Below, one piece after another: positions 50,603-59,088 of a DNA stretch of 64,000 nucleotides; position 1 is the stretch's first letter; each line of letters opens with the position of its first letter. The position numbers and the translations under genes are program-made. The stretch is from Paenibacillus sp. BK033 (GTDB lineage: Bacteria; Bacillota; Bacilli; Paenibacillales; Paenibacillaceae): NCBI RefSeq assembly GCF_004345425.1, contig NZ_SLVP01000002.1, forward strand, positions 1,103,747 to 1,167,746. The letters run 5' to 3'. The notes under the pieces were generated by a model. The model was not told where the DNA came from. It did not search any database and was given only the letters and a program-made list of their open reading frames with translations.

Positions 50603-53281
50603 CTACTTTGTATCCGACAGCTTCAGTAATCCGAAGCCGGAGGTGTTCGTGTAGGACAGCCCCGATCGGTCATTCCAAATCGCTACGCTGTCACGATCCC
50701 CATCGCCGTCTTCATCGTTGTTCACCTGAACGTCAAAGCCAATAACGTCTCCGGCTGCAGGTGGCGTGCCATTCCATTTCAAGGAGGCTTCAACCAGATA
50801 ACCAGTGGCGGTACGTTTTACCGCGGATACCAGATTTCCGCTTAAAGAGCCCGGATTCACGCTTTGCTCGTTGTCGAAGTTAATCCTGTACTGCCCGTCG
50901 TCTGCTTGATAGCTCGCCGTTCCGGCTTGGTTCTGATCGACGAATAGTTCTACCGAATCCTGCTCCCACGCATTAGGGCTTTGCTTCGATAACAACGAAT
51001 CCGTCACTTCCGCGAGTACGTATAAACGTCCTGCATCCCACAGCGTTCTAACCTTCGCTTTTGCTCCGTTTGTCCCTTGCACCCAGCGGTCTGTCGTAAT
51101 AATGTTTGCGCTGCTCCAGAGGGAATCCATATTGCCGTCTATAACCGGCGAACCCGCCCGAGCTTCCGCAAATTGCGGACCTTCTATTAAGGTTAAAACG
51201 CCATATTTGGACGTATCGGTATCTTGCGATCCCGTTCTGTCATTCCAGGAGGTTCTCGTTACCGCGCTGCCCGCTTTGTCTGCAATGCGCACATCAAATC
51301 CAAGCTTGTTATTCAGCGATAAGCCATCAAGCGGAATGGCCGCTTCGATCCGATAACCGTCTGTAAGCTTAACCGCTTTGTAGGCAGCCGGTTTACCCGG
51401 ATTAGCACCGCTCCGACGGAACGTGTATTTCTTGTCATCCGATTCGTATGCGGCAGTTTTTCCGTTATTGCCGTCGATAAATACTTCCACCGCATCATTT
51501 CCGTTCGTGCTTGGATCCGTCACGTCAACCGTAAGATAAAGGTTATGCGCATCCCATAGCGACTTGAACTTGGCGACAGCCGTTCCTTCGCTCTTAACGG
51601 AGACGTAAGGCGACCTGTTCCAAGCATCCTCCAGCTTCCCGTCAATGGCCGCGCCGGCATTCGCCGCCGTTGCGTTCTGAATATCCACCGGAAGCTTGCT
51701 TGGATCCACTAATGCCCAATAGGCATATTTCGCCTGCAGCCGTTCATCGAACAGGAGCGGCCAGTTATTGCGGTCGACCGGGAAGGTGCGAAGCCACGTA
51801 TTCAAATCATCCTTGCCCCAGAAAATAACGGCGGTCAGCTGATCCGCGTGCTTCCTGAATACATCGAACAGTTCCTTATACCGCTTCGCCTGCTTCACTT
51901 GAAGCTCCGGAGGAAATGTCTCGTAAGCATCATTGTCATTGGTATAGACGCTCATATCCAGCTCTGTTACCTGCTGCTCAATATTCAAATCCGTGAAAGC
52001 TTGAATCATGTCGTCGAGCTCTTGAATCTGCGGATATTCAATGCCAATATGCGTCTGATGGCCAACGCCGTCGACGGGAATGCCTTTATCCTTCAGGCGT
52101 TTGATTAAGTCATGCAGATCCTGCCGTTTTTCCGGCATATTCGTATTGTAATCGTTGATGAACAGCTTCGCATTGGGATCGGCTTCATGCGCGTATTCGA
52201 ATGCCTTCTCAATAAATTCTTCTCCAGCGATCTTATACCATAAGCTGTTGCGGAGACCGCCCGGCTGATTATCGCCTGGCTCAAGCACCTCGTTCACAAC
52301 ATCCCATGCATAAATTTTGCCTTTGTATCGGCCGACGACCGTATCGATATGACGCTTCATCCGTGCAAACAGAAGTTCTTTGCTTGCAAGATTCCCGTTC
52401 TCATCGTAAAACACCCAGTTCGGGGTTTGGGAATGCCAGATCAACGTATGACCGCGCATCGCGATACCGTTATCCACCGCAAAATTAACAATCTTGTCCG
52501 AGCGCGTGAAGTTGAACTGTCCCTCCTGCGGCTCCGTAGCATCCCACTTCAGCTCGTTGCCGGCAGTCAAGCTGTTGAAATGCTTCTTGATCAACTGCGC
52601 ATCGGGACCGCTTGGATCCTCGATTTCATTAACCAATACCGCTGCTCCCAGCTTGAAATCATCGGCAAAGACATCCTTCAACGAAGGAATATCCTGCTGT
52701 ATGACAATCGGTTCCGGATCAGGAAGCTGTTCAATGGAAAAATCATCTACATAGAAATCCAGCGTTGGGCTAGAGGATGCTTCAAAATAGACGGAGAGAC
52801 TTTGGATCGGCTGCTTTAATTGATACTGACCGCTAAGCTTCACCCAACCGTCCGCTGTAACATTTCCGGAAGCAACCCCTTCATAATTCGTTGTCCCGTC
52901 CGTCGTTCGCTGAACCGTCATCGATACCGATGAGGCCGCTGTGCCTGCCGGGAGCTTGACCCACGCGGCAAGCCCATAGGTTTTCCCTTCCGTCATCATG
53001 GAGGTTACATCGAGCTGCGGGCCATTCCAGCCTTGCGTTCTTCCCGTTACCTGCAGACCGTATGTCCCTGTGTGGGCAGCGACTTCCGAGGCTGACAGCA
53101 CTTCATTGCCTCCGCGGCCATGCCAGCCTTGAACCGTGCCATCCTCAAAATCCGTTGCCAATTTCACTGTGCTTGCTTCCGCTTCCGCCTGTTTGGGCAG
53201 CACGCTTAGCGACAATGACGTCAGCATCAAAGCGATGGCCAGCACGCCCGAAAAAGAGCGCTTCAAACCTTGTTTCTTCAT
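50603..53281 (-). CDS. Secreted multidomain GH10 xylanase (CBM-GH10-CBM9-CBM9)
   Basis: An 892-residue extracellular endo-xylanase. Signal peptide (about 1-34); CBM22/CBM4_9-type module (about 38-188, with LATDFEDGTVQGWHGRGGNE); GH10 catalytic barrel (about 195-535) with acid/base Glu in WDVVNEVLEP and nucleophile Glu in VTELDMSVY; then two CBM9-type modules (about 540-715 and 720-890; paired KSLWDAHNLYLTVDVTDPS and RTLWDAGRLYVLAEVTDS). This order is seen in large Thermotoga and Paenibacillus xylanases, although no SLH anchor follows, so it should be released. It makes the oligomers imported by the neighbouring systems. GAGGTG stands ahead of the ATG. Confidence 0.94.
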   Translation of the reverse strand: MKKQGLKRSFSGVLAIALMLTSLSLSVLPKQAEAEASTVKLATDFEDGTVQGWHGRGGNEVLSASEVAAHTGTYGLQVTGRTQGWNGPQLDVTSMMTEGKTYGLAAWVKLPAGTAASSVSMTVQRTTDGTTNYEGVASGNVTADGWVKLSGQYQLKQPIQSLSVYFEASSSPTLDFYVDDFSIEQLPDPEPIVIQQDIPSLKDVFADDFKLGAAVLVNEIEDPSGPDAQLIKKHFNSLTAGNELKWDATEPQEGQFNFTRSDKIVNFAVDNGIAMRGHTLIWHSQTPNWVFYDENGNLASKELLFARMKRHIDTVVGRYKGKIYAWDVVNEVLEPGDNQPGGLRNSLWYKIAGEEFIEKAFEYAHEADPNAKLFINDYNTNMPEKRQDLHDLIKRLKDKGIPVDGVGHQTHIGIEYPQIQELDDMIQAFTDLNIEQQVTELDMSVYTNDNDAYETFPPELQVKQAKRYKELFDVFRKHADQLTAVIFWGKDDLNTWLRTFPVDRNNWPLLFDERLQAKYAYWALVDPSKLPVDIQNATAANAGAAIDGKLEDAWNRSPYVSVKSEGTAVAKFKSLWDAHNLYLTVDVTDPSTNGNDAVEVFIDGNNGKTAAYESDDKKYTFRRSGANPGKPAAYKAVKLTDGYRIEAAIPLDGLSLNNKLGFDVRIADKAGSAVTRTSWNDRTGSQDTDTSKYGVLTLIEGPQFAEARAGSPVIDGNMDSLWSSANIITTDRWVQGTNGAKAKVRTLWDAGRLYVLAEVTDSLLSKQSPNAWEQDSVELFVDQNQAGTASYQADDGQYRINFDNEQSVNPGSLSGNLVSAVKRTATGYLVEASLKWNGTPPAAGDVIGFDVQVNNDEDGDGDRDSVAIWNDRSGLSYTNTSGFGLLKLSDTK

Positions 53282-53323
53282 CCGTACACCTCACCTTTCG
53301 TTTTTCTTGTATATTCCATTAAA

Positions 53324-53341
53324 CCGCCCCTTGAGGGGCGG
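53324..53341 (-). terminator. Terminator after the exporter operon
   Basis: Stem CCGCCCC/GGGGCGG with loop TCAA followed by UUUAAU on the minus strand, directly at the end of the ATPase gene and ahead of the xylanase. The short U tract may allow some read-through into the xylanase gene. Confidence 0.7.
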
Positions 53342-53342
53342 A

Positions 53343-54230
53343 TTATGGCGTCATTTCCTGCGGATAAAGGATGATGCGCCCTTCCTCCAGCTCAACGCGT
53401 ACCTTGTTGCTGTCCTTGAAGCCTTCGGCATCCAGATAACCGGCGGGAATCTGGAGACGCCCTGCCTTATCGAGAACCGCATATTCGATATGGCTTTGCC
53501 GCTCGGCCTGCAGGTGCTCGGCATCCAGCCGTGCCAGCTCGTCGGCATACGATTCTCTGCGGATCATCTCCGCGGAGGTTTTGCCGTCCCGGATCTGCAC
53601 GACCCGGTTGACCTTGCGGGCCAGCAGCGGGTCATGCGTAACGATTACAACGGTAATGCCAAGGGTATGGTTGAGGTTCCGGAACAGATCCAGCACCTGA
53701 TCCGAGGTCTTCGTGTCCAGCGAGCCGGTTGGTTCGTCCGCGAGAAGCAGCCTGGGCTCATTGGCCAGTGCGATGGCAATCGCCACCCGCTGCTGCTCGC
53801 CTCCGGACAGCTCGCTGAGCTTGTTTCTCAGGCGATGACCAAGCCCAACCGCTTCCAGCAGCTCGATAGCACGCGCTCTGCGCCGCCTTCCCTTCAAAAG
53901 AATGGGCAGCTCTACGTTCTCCAAAGCCGTTAGATAGGGAATGAGGTTGCGGGCGTTATTCTGCCATACGAAACCAACGGTCTCCCGCTTATACTTCACA
54001 AGCTCCTTCTCGCCAAACGCAAGCAGATCCTTGCCGTCTACAAACAGCTTGCCTGCGGACGGCTTATCCAGGCCCCCCAGCATATTCAGCAGCGTCGACT
54101 TCCCGCTTCCGGAATTGCCGATGATCGCCATTAACTCTCCGTCCTCCACCCGCATATCCAGCCCTTGCAAAGCAACCACCTCCAGATCGGCGGTTTTGTA
54201 GATTTTGACGAGCTCCTCGCATCTGATCAT
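53343..54230 (-). CDS. ABC ATPase with C-terminal AbrB-like domain
   Basis: A 295-residue MacB/LolD-type ATPase: Walker [10 protein letters not shown], signature LSGGEQQR, Walker [13 protein letters not shown]. After the ATPase (about 1-225) comes a tail whose last 45 residues ([13 protein letters not shown]...[16 protein letters not shown]) look like a SpoVT/AbrB swapped-hairpin DNA-binding or dimerisation module. Such a fusion could tie the transporter to regulation, or serve only for dimerisation. It follows the large permease gene by three bases and forms a complex with it (inference). Confidence 0.85.
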   Translation of the reverse strand: MIRCEELVKIYKTADLEVVALQGLDMRVEDGELMAIIGNSGSGKSTLLNMLGGLDKPSAGKLFVDGKDLLAFGEKELVKYKRETVGFVWQNNARNLIPYLTALENVELPILLKGRRRRARAIELLEAVGLGHRLRNKLSELSGGEQQRVAIAIALANEPRLLLADEPTGSLDTKTSDQVLDLFRNLNHTLGITVVIVTHDPLLARKVNRVVQIRDGKTSAEMIRRESYADELARLDAEHLQAERQSHIEYAVLDKAGRLQIPAGYLDAEGFKDSNKVRVELEEGRIILYPQEMTP

Positions 54231-54233
54231 GGT

Positions 54234-57101
54234 TTATTCCTCCCCCAGCTTCAGCGCCTGCGCAATCCGCGTCCGGGACAGCCGGTATCCAAGTATTAGC
54301 AGACCAACGGTGAGAGTAAGGCCTACGATACTGTAAAGCTGCAAATAATCGCTGAGCTTATAGACGATCTGAAATGGCGGAACCTGCTCGGCCGTTGCAA
54401 ACGACATTTCGAACAGCGGGACGAACAGCTCGCTGATCCTATTGCCGATTAACACGCCGATGATGACGGCTGCACCGGAGGTAAGAAGCTGCTCGCTGAG
54501 CAGCATGCCGATAATTTGCGGGAAAGGAATACCCATCGCCCGCAAAACCCCGTACTGCAGCGTTCGGCCGGATAAAGCAAGCACCCAGAACAACAGGAAG
54601 CCAAAGAAGCTGATCAGCATCGATATAACAAAGCCTAGCGTCATGACTCCGTTAATGGCCAGCCGGAACGGATCATTTTTGGAAGCGATCAGCTCCTGCT
54701 TCGCGTCGTGCAGACCGGTCACGTTGATTTTCGCTGCGGTCAGCTGATCATAGATGGACTGGCTGGAAACGCCGTCCTTCAGCTTAAGCCACACTTCATA
54801 AGGCTCAACTGCCAGCCGGTTCTGAATCGTGCTCAAATTGCCGACGATAAGATTCGGCTTTGTTGGTCTCTCTTCGCCGCCCGCAGCAGGCAGCGGATTC
54901 CAGCCCGGCCAATAATCGATAATGCCGTAGACGGTGAACAACGCTTCATCCAGTCCGTCCCAATAAAGGCTTATCGGATCCCCGGGCTTGACCTTCGCGG
55001 CGTCGGCTAGCGATCGCGAGATAAGAACGGCCTTCGGATTGGTCGCCATAAGATTCAAGTAACTGTTAATTGGATAATCGAGAAGTCCGTCCTTCATCCA
55101 GGCGGTTTCACCGAAATCCTTCGTATCGATACCAACCAGCGTGGCTGCGCCGTTTGTTTTCTTCGCGCCGCCCGCGCTGAATCTGGCCCCTTCCTTCCGG
55201 AATACCTTGGCCGATGCTTCTAACCCGCTAAGCTCCCGGAAAGGCTGGAATGGCGGTTCCGTATATTGCACCCGCTTCTCGCCGGACTCTTGCGCAGTCT
55301 GATTCGGAGGCTCGGCTCCCTGCTGGATTGGCGGAGGAGCGTCGCTTTCCCAACGGGTAGTCAGTGTCATATCCGCGCCAATGTTATATTGGATCTTGCT
55401 TTCCATATTATCGTTGATGGTCCTTGCTGCGTTGGCACTGAACAATCCGGTTGATACCGTCAAAATCAGGAACACTTTAATCGTCAAATACTGGCCAGAC
55501 GAACGGCTGATCTGTATAAGCGTGTTGTATAGCGCCGGCGGCCACCACTTGCGCCCGGCCCAGTAAACAAGCCGAATAAACCATGGATAAATCCGAAGCA
55601 CCAATAGCCCGGCTCCCAGCGCAAACAGCGCGGGCATCAGAAACAGCAGCGGATCCACCTGCAGGGCATCCGAATCCAGGGCCAGACGCTTTAAATCCTG
55701 CTGCCGGTTATTGAAATTGTAGAGAAGATACAGAGCCAGACCGACTAGCAAAATATCGATGCCCGTCTTGTGCCAGAAGGACATCCTGGTCATTCTTGCC
55801 GCCTGCTGCTTATGATTCACGATCGATACCCGGGTCGCCAGAAACGCCGGAATCAGGATCAGCACGATCGCTCCGGCAACTGCGGCGGCCGCTACCTTAT
55901 ACGCATTGCTGGTCAAGCTGACCTCGAGAGCCGAGCGCTGCACGAATTCAAGAAATCCGCCCGATGCCCCCAGTATTTTCGTAAAGGTAACGCCAAGAAA
56001 AGGACCAACCGCAAGCGCGCTTATTCCAAGCATCAGGCTTTCCAGCGTATAAGCCGTCATAATCTGAAGCCGGCTGGCTCCTCGGCTTCGAAGCACGGAT
56101 ATTTCCGTTTTTTGCCTCTCAATGACGAGATTTGCCGCCATAAACAAATAGAAAGCGAGCATGAGCATCACCGGAGAATACAGAGACAGCATCATCACGT
56201 CAAGCTTCTCTTGCTTGCCTTGATAGGAGACTATCGTTTCATTCGCGGGAATATTAATTTCTGCTGACCCAAGCCGTCCGCGGAAGTAACTTCGAATCGC
56301 CCGGTTGGCTTCGGTGAAGGCCCCGATCTTATCGATGCTCATCTGTTTGTAATCCAGCGCATAACGCCATTCCAGGTCGGATACCCTTACCTTGCCGTCC
56401 TTTGCCATAAATTCGCGTTCGAATTGCCGGAAGGGAATGAGGAAGCCGTCAGGCTCATCCGTCGCCAGAAAAGGCAAATACGGATCCGCTGCCGGATCGG
56501 TATCGATAATCCCGACCGGGATGACCCGGAACAAATGCTTATCCGCCGTCTCTGCCAGAAGCTCCTCCCCTAAATCGCGTTTAACGGAATTCAGAAACTT
56601 TTCCGTCACAACCGCTTCAAACAAGCCGTCCGTGCGGTCAACCGGCATTCGGCCGTCAATGAGACGCACTCTCTTGTCCATGTCGGACAGCGCCTTGAAG
56701 CCTCCCGTCGTCTTTTGCGTCTTCTTCTCCTGCTCCGATGCGTCCGCTCCGTACACCTTCATCTTTTGGGTGAAACGCTGCTGATAGAAGGACAGCGCCT
56801 TCAGTCCCATCCGCTCGGGAATCGACTGAATGTATCGGTCCGCGCGTTCAATGGCCTGAGCGGTTTTCTGATCCATCTTGGCCGATGAGACCGATGTGCT
56901 GACCCGCACGTATCCGGGAAATACGGAGTTCTTGCTTTGGACCAGCTGAAGCTCCTTCTGCAAAGTCCTCTCGAGAATGGCATCCGAATAAAGCGGCATC
57001 GAGCTGAATAGAGCCACGCATACGGTCAGACCAAACCATAAATTCAGCTGAAGCCATTTGTTATTGGCCATTTTGCGGAGAATCATTGTCCATAATGCCA
57101 T
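54234..57101 (-). CDS. Large FtsX/MacB-type ABC permease
   Basis: A 955-residue permease with an N-terminal helix (about 20-40), a large external domain (about 45-300), three helices (about 310-450), a second helix and external region (about 470-790) and three C-terminal helices (about 800-945). This is the doubled FtsX layout of type VII mechanotransmission ABC proteins, which move lipoproteins, peptides or toxins or transmit signals rather than import sugars. Partner ATPase genes lie on both sides and a periplasmic-adaptor-like gene upstream. GAGGTG 5 bases before the ATG. Confidence 0.85.
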   Translation of the reverse strand: MALWTMILRKMANNKWLQLNLWFGLTVCVALFSSMPLYSDAILERTLQKELQLVQSKNSVFPGYVRVSTSVSSAKMDQKTAQAIERADRYIQSIPERMGLKALSFYQQRFTQKMKVYGADASEQEKKTQKTTGGFKALSDMDKRVRLIDGRMPVDRTDGLFEAVVTEKFLNSVKRDLGEELLAETADKHLFRVIPVGIIDTDPAADPYLPFLATDEPDGFLIPFRQFEREFMAKDGKVRVSDLEWRYALDYKQMSIDKIGAFTEANRAIRSYFRGRLGSAEINIPANETIVSYQGKQEKLDVMMLSLYSPVMLMLAFYLFMAANLVIERQKTEISVLRSRGASRLQIMTAYTLESLMLGISALAVGPFLGVTFTKILGASGGFLEFVQRSALEVSLTSNAYKVAAAAVAGAIVLILIPAFLATRVSIVNHKQQAARMTRMSFWHKTGIDILLVGLALYLLYNFNNRQQDLKRLALDSDALQVDPLLFLMPALFALGAGLLVLRIYPWFIRLVYWAGRKWWPPALYNTLIQISRSSGQYLTIKVFLILTVSTGLFSANAARTINDNMESKIQYNIGADMTLTTRWESDAPPPIQQGAEPPNQTAQESGEKRVQYTEPPFQPFRELSGLEASAKVFRKEGARFSAGGAKKTNGAATLVGIDTKDFGETAWMKDGLLDYPINSYLNLMATNPKAVLISRSLADAAKVKPGDPISLYWDGLDEALFTVYGIIDYWPGWNPLPAAGGEERPTKPNLIVGNLSTIQNRLAVEPYEVWLKLKDGVSSQSIYDQLTAAKINVTGLHDAKQELIASKNDPFRLAINGVMTLGFVISMLISFFGFLLFWVLALSGRTLQYGVLRAMGIPFPQIIGMLLSEQLLTSGAAVIIGVLIGNRISELFVPLFEMSFATAEQVPPFQIVYKLSDYLQLYSIVGLTLTVGLLILGYRLSRTRIAQALKLGEE

Positions 57102-57148
57102 GCGTACACCTCACTCTTGCGCCCTGTCGCCAAGGCTTCGTTGTTACG

Positions 57149-58201
57149 TCAATTGTTCAGAATGACCTTCTGGCCTTCCTCAAGCCCCTTAACGATCTCC
57201 ACCTCGGTTGGGGTTGTTAATCCAACCTCGACATCCACTTCTTTTTTGCGTTCGCCGTCTGCAACCTGCACATAGGATCTGCCCATGTAAGATCGGATGG
57301 CCTTACGGGGCAGTACAATGGCATTTTCCCGTTTCTGAAGCTCAATCGTCATATCGGCGCTATGTCCGATTTGAATGCCTTCGGGCGGATGGTCGATCCC
57401 CATGACAATGGTTACGGCATTGCTGTTCGCTTTTGCCTGATCCGTGCTGACGGGAGTATTGGATGGAGACTGCAGCACTTTACCGGTATAATCCTTTCCC
57501 TTGTACTTCAGGTTGACGGGCATCCCCGCCTCCACGCCAAGTACATCCTTGGCATCCGATGCCACGTAAGTCAATTGCATGCTGGAGGGGTCAGCCACCG
57601 TCACGATGGTTTGGTAGGCATTTACGCGGTCGCCGGTTTTAATGGCATCAACGTAGATCACCATTCCCGCGATTGGGGACAATAATCGAGATTTATAAAG
57701 CCTGCTTTCCATGGCTTGCAGCGATATCCGTTCCCGTTCAACGTCGATTTCCTTCAGCCGCTTGTCAGTTCCGGACGCTCCATCCCTCACGGCTTCACTG
57801 TACAGAAGCTGCACCCGCTCTACGTTCAGCTTTTGCAGCCGGACCTGCAACGCCAGATCCTCTGTTTCCAGCTCGGCCAGCAGGTCGCCGGCCTTTACCT
57901 CTTGCCCGAGCTTGACGTTAACCGATTTCAGCTGACCGCCCGATTCGGCAAATGACAGCGTCTTCACGTTCGAGGAGACAAAGGTGGCCGTCCCCTTCAG
58001 CGAGGTTTGAATATTGCCGCGGGTTACGGCAACCAGATCAAGCTTTTCCTGAACCGGCTGAATAAGCGGAGGCTGCAGCACCGCTTCCTCTTGGGGAAGA
58101 AGAGAACAGCCGGAAAGCGTTAACGCCGTAATCGCGAAGACGGCTGCCCGCTTTGCCATCCTGCTAGATAAGAGGCGTATGATTCGTTGTTTCGGATACA
58201 A
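57149..58201 (-). CDS. HlyD/RND-type adaptor lipoprotein of an ABC efflux system
   Basis: A membrane-fusion-protein homologue of about 350 residues that couples an FtsX-type permease to the cell exterior. It shows a lipoprotein signal (lipobox LSGC), a barrel-sandwich/lipoyl hybrid (GGQLKSVNVKLGQEVKAGDLLAELE), a coiled-coil hairpin (LRLQKLNVERVQLL to YKSRLLSPIAG) and a beta-barrel (VAGMPVNLKYKGKDY). I start at the TTG at 58201, 9 bases after GGAGG; the ATG at 58159 gives a shorter, standard lipoprotein signal but lies right behind AGCAGG, so the choice is open. It overlaps the upstream ATPase gene by 38 bases. Confidence 0.82.
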   Translation of the reverse strand: MYPKQRIIRLLSSRMAKRAAVFAITALTLSGCSLLPQEEAVLQPPLIQPVQEKLDLVAVTRGNIQTSLKGTATFVSSNVKTLSFAESGGQLKSVNVKLGQEVKAGDLLAELETEDLALQVRLQKLNVERVQLLYSEAVRDGASGTDKRLKEIDVERERISLQAMESRLYKSRLLSPIAGMVIYVDAIKTGDRVNAYQTIVTVADPSSMQLTYVASDAKDVLGVEAGMPVNLKYKGKDYTGKVLQSPSNTPVSTDQAKANSNAVTIVMGIDHPPEGIQIGHSADMTIELQKRENAIVLPRKAIRSYMGRSYVQVADGERKKEVDVEVGLTTPTEVEIVKGLEEGQKVILNN

Positions 58202-58901
58202 TTTTTCCATCCTCCAATGCAATAACATGATCGACGAGCTCCATAATACCCGGGTCATGCGTAGTAAGCAGAATCGTCATCCCGGAACGGTTAACCAGAT
58301 CCCTGAACACCCGCATCACCTGCAATCCCATTCGGCTGTCCAATTCCGCGGTTGGCTCGTCTGCGATCAGAAGCGCAGGTTCATGCGCAATGGCGCGCGC
58401 AATGGCCACCCGCTGCTGCTCTCCCCCGGACAATTCCATCGGACGATGCTTCATCCGCTCCCGCATGCCTACCCGCTCGAGAGCCTTTTCGGCCGCATCC
58501 TTATTCCCCTTCACCGGTGTTCCTGCAATCCGAAGCCCAAACTCCACATTCTCGTAAGCGGACATAAGCGGAATCAGCCCGAACGACTGAAAGACCAGTC
58601 CGATCTCCTTGCGGCGCAAGGCATTCCTCTCTTTGGCTGATAAGCCGGTAATTTCTCTCCCTTGAAAAAAAACCTGCCCCTCAGTGGGCTCGTCAAGCGC
58701 ACTTAGAATATTCAGCAACGTTGTTTTGCCGGAGCCTGAACGCCCTTTCAGCGCGACCATGGAACCAGCCGGAATATTGACCTGTATATCTGACAGAGCC
58801 GTAACCCCGGCATTCCCTTTTCCGAAGACCCGCTTTATTCCTGTTGCCTTAAGCAGCGGTTCCCCGTTTGTTTCTGTCTGTTCTGCCTGCGTAGCCAGCA
58901 C
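58164..58901 (-). CDS. ABC ATPase (MacB/LolD type), first gene of the exporter operon
   Basis: A 245-residue ATPase: Walker A GRSGSGKTT, signature LSGGEQQR, Walker B LLIADEPTAELD, with the MacB/LolD-type Q-loop FQSFGLIPLM. GTG start at 58901 with AAAGGGGG 7 bases upstream; longer frames to 59009 cross the promoter. It opens the operon ATPase-adaptor-permease-ATPase, driven by the TTGTTG/TACACT promoter that is also used by the import cluster at 49.4 kb. Confidence 0.88.
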   Translation of the reverse strand: MLATQAEQTETNGEPLLKATGIKRVFGKGNAGVTALSDIQVNIPAGSMVALKGRSGSGKTTLLNILSALDEPTEGQVFFQGREITGLSAKERNALRRKEIGLVFQSFGLIPLMSAYENVEFGLRIAGTPVKGNKDAAEKALERVGMRERMKHRPMELSGGEQQRVAIARAIAHEPALLIADEPTAELDSRMGLQVMRVFRDLVNRSGMTILLTTHDPGIMELVDHVIALEDGKIVSETTNHTPLI

Positions 58902-58950
58902 GATTCTTCCCCCTTTCCCTTTTACCCCGCTGTTTCCGCCTTCTTTAAAA

Positions 58951-58979
58951 AGTGTAGTGCTAACGGAATGAGGCAACAA
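58951..58979 (-). promoter_or_regulatory. Promoter of the FtsX-type exporter operon
   Basis: On the minus strand TTGTTG (plus CAACAA 58974-58979) and TACACT (plus AGTGTA 58951-58956) with a 17-base spacer, identical in both hexamers and spacing to the promoter at 49447-49475. Confidence 0.7.
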
Positions 58980-59018
58980 CCTGTCGGCTTTTGGTAGAAC
59001 ACCCGCCAAGGTATAGAA
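58979..59018. promoter_or_regulatory. Degenerate copies of the ACCTG-N7-ATAGGT repeats
   Basis: ACCTG begins at 58979 exactly as in the import-cluster promoter, with a TTTGGT-like half about 11 bases on, and ACCCG-N7-ATAGAA (59001-59018) follows 22 bp further. Position relative to the -35 matches the 49.5-kb site, though the match is weaker. Confidence 0.45.
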
Positions 59019-59041
59019 AGTGCCGCAGGCTTACGAAGCGC

Positions 59042-59073
59042 AAAAAAGCGCGTTCCCGATTGGAACGCGCTTT
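59042..59073 (-). terminator. Terminator after the intracellular xylanase gene
   Basis: 12-bp stem AAAGCGCGTTCC/GGAACGCGCTTT followed by a U run on the minus strand, 16 bases beyond the GH10 stop. Confidence 0.93.
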
Positions 59074-59088
59074 ACTCCGTGCACTCTT

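Noticed and set aside
57149-58258. Extending the adaptor gene to an ATG at 58258 or 58210
   Set aside because: The ATG at 58210 overlaps the GGAGG site and 58258 lies well inside the ATPase gene without a site; TTG 58201 or ATG 58159 fit better.
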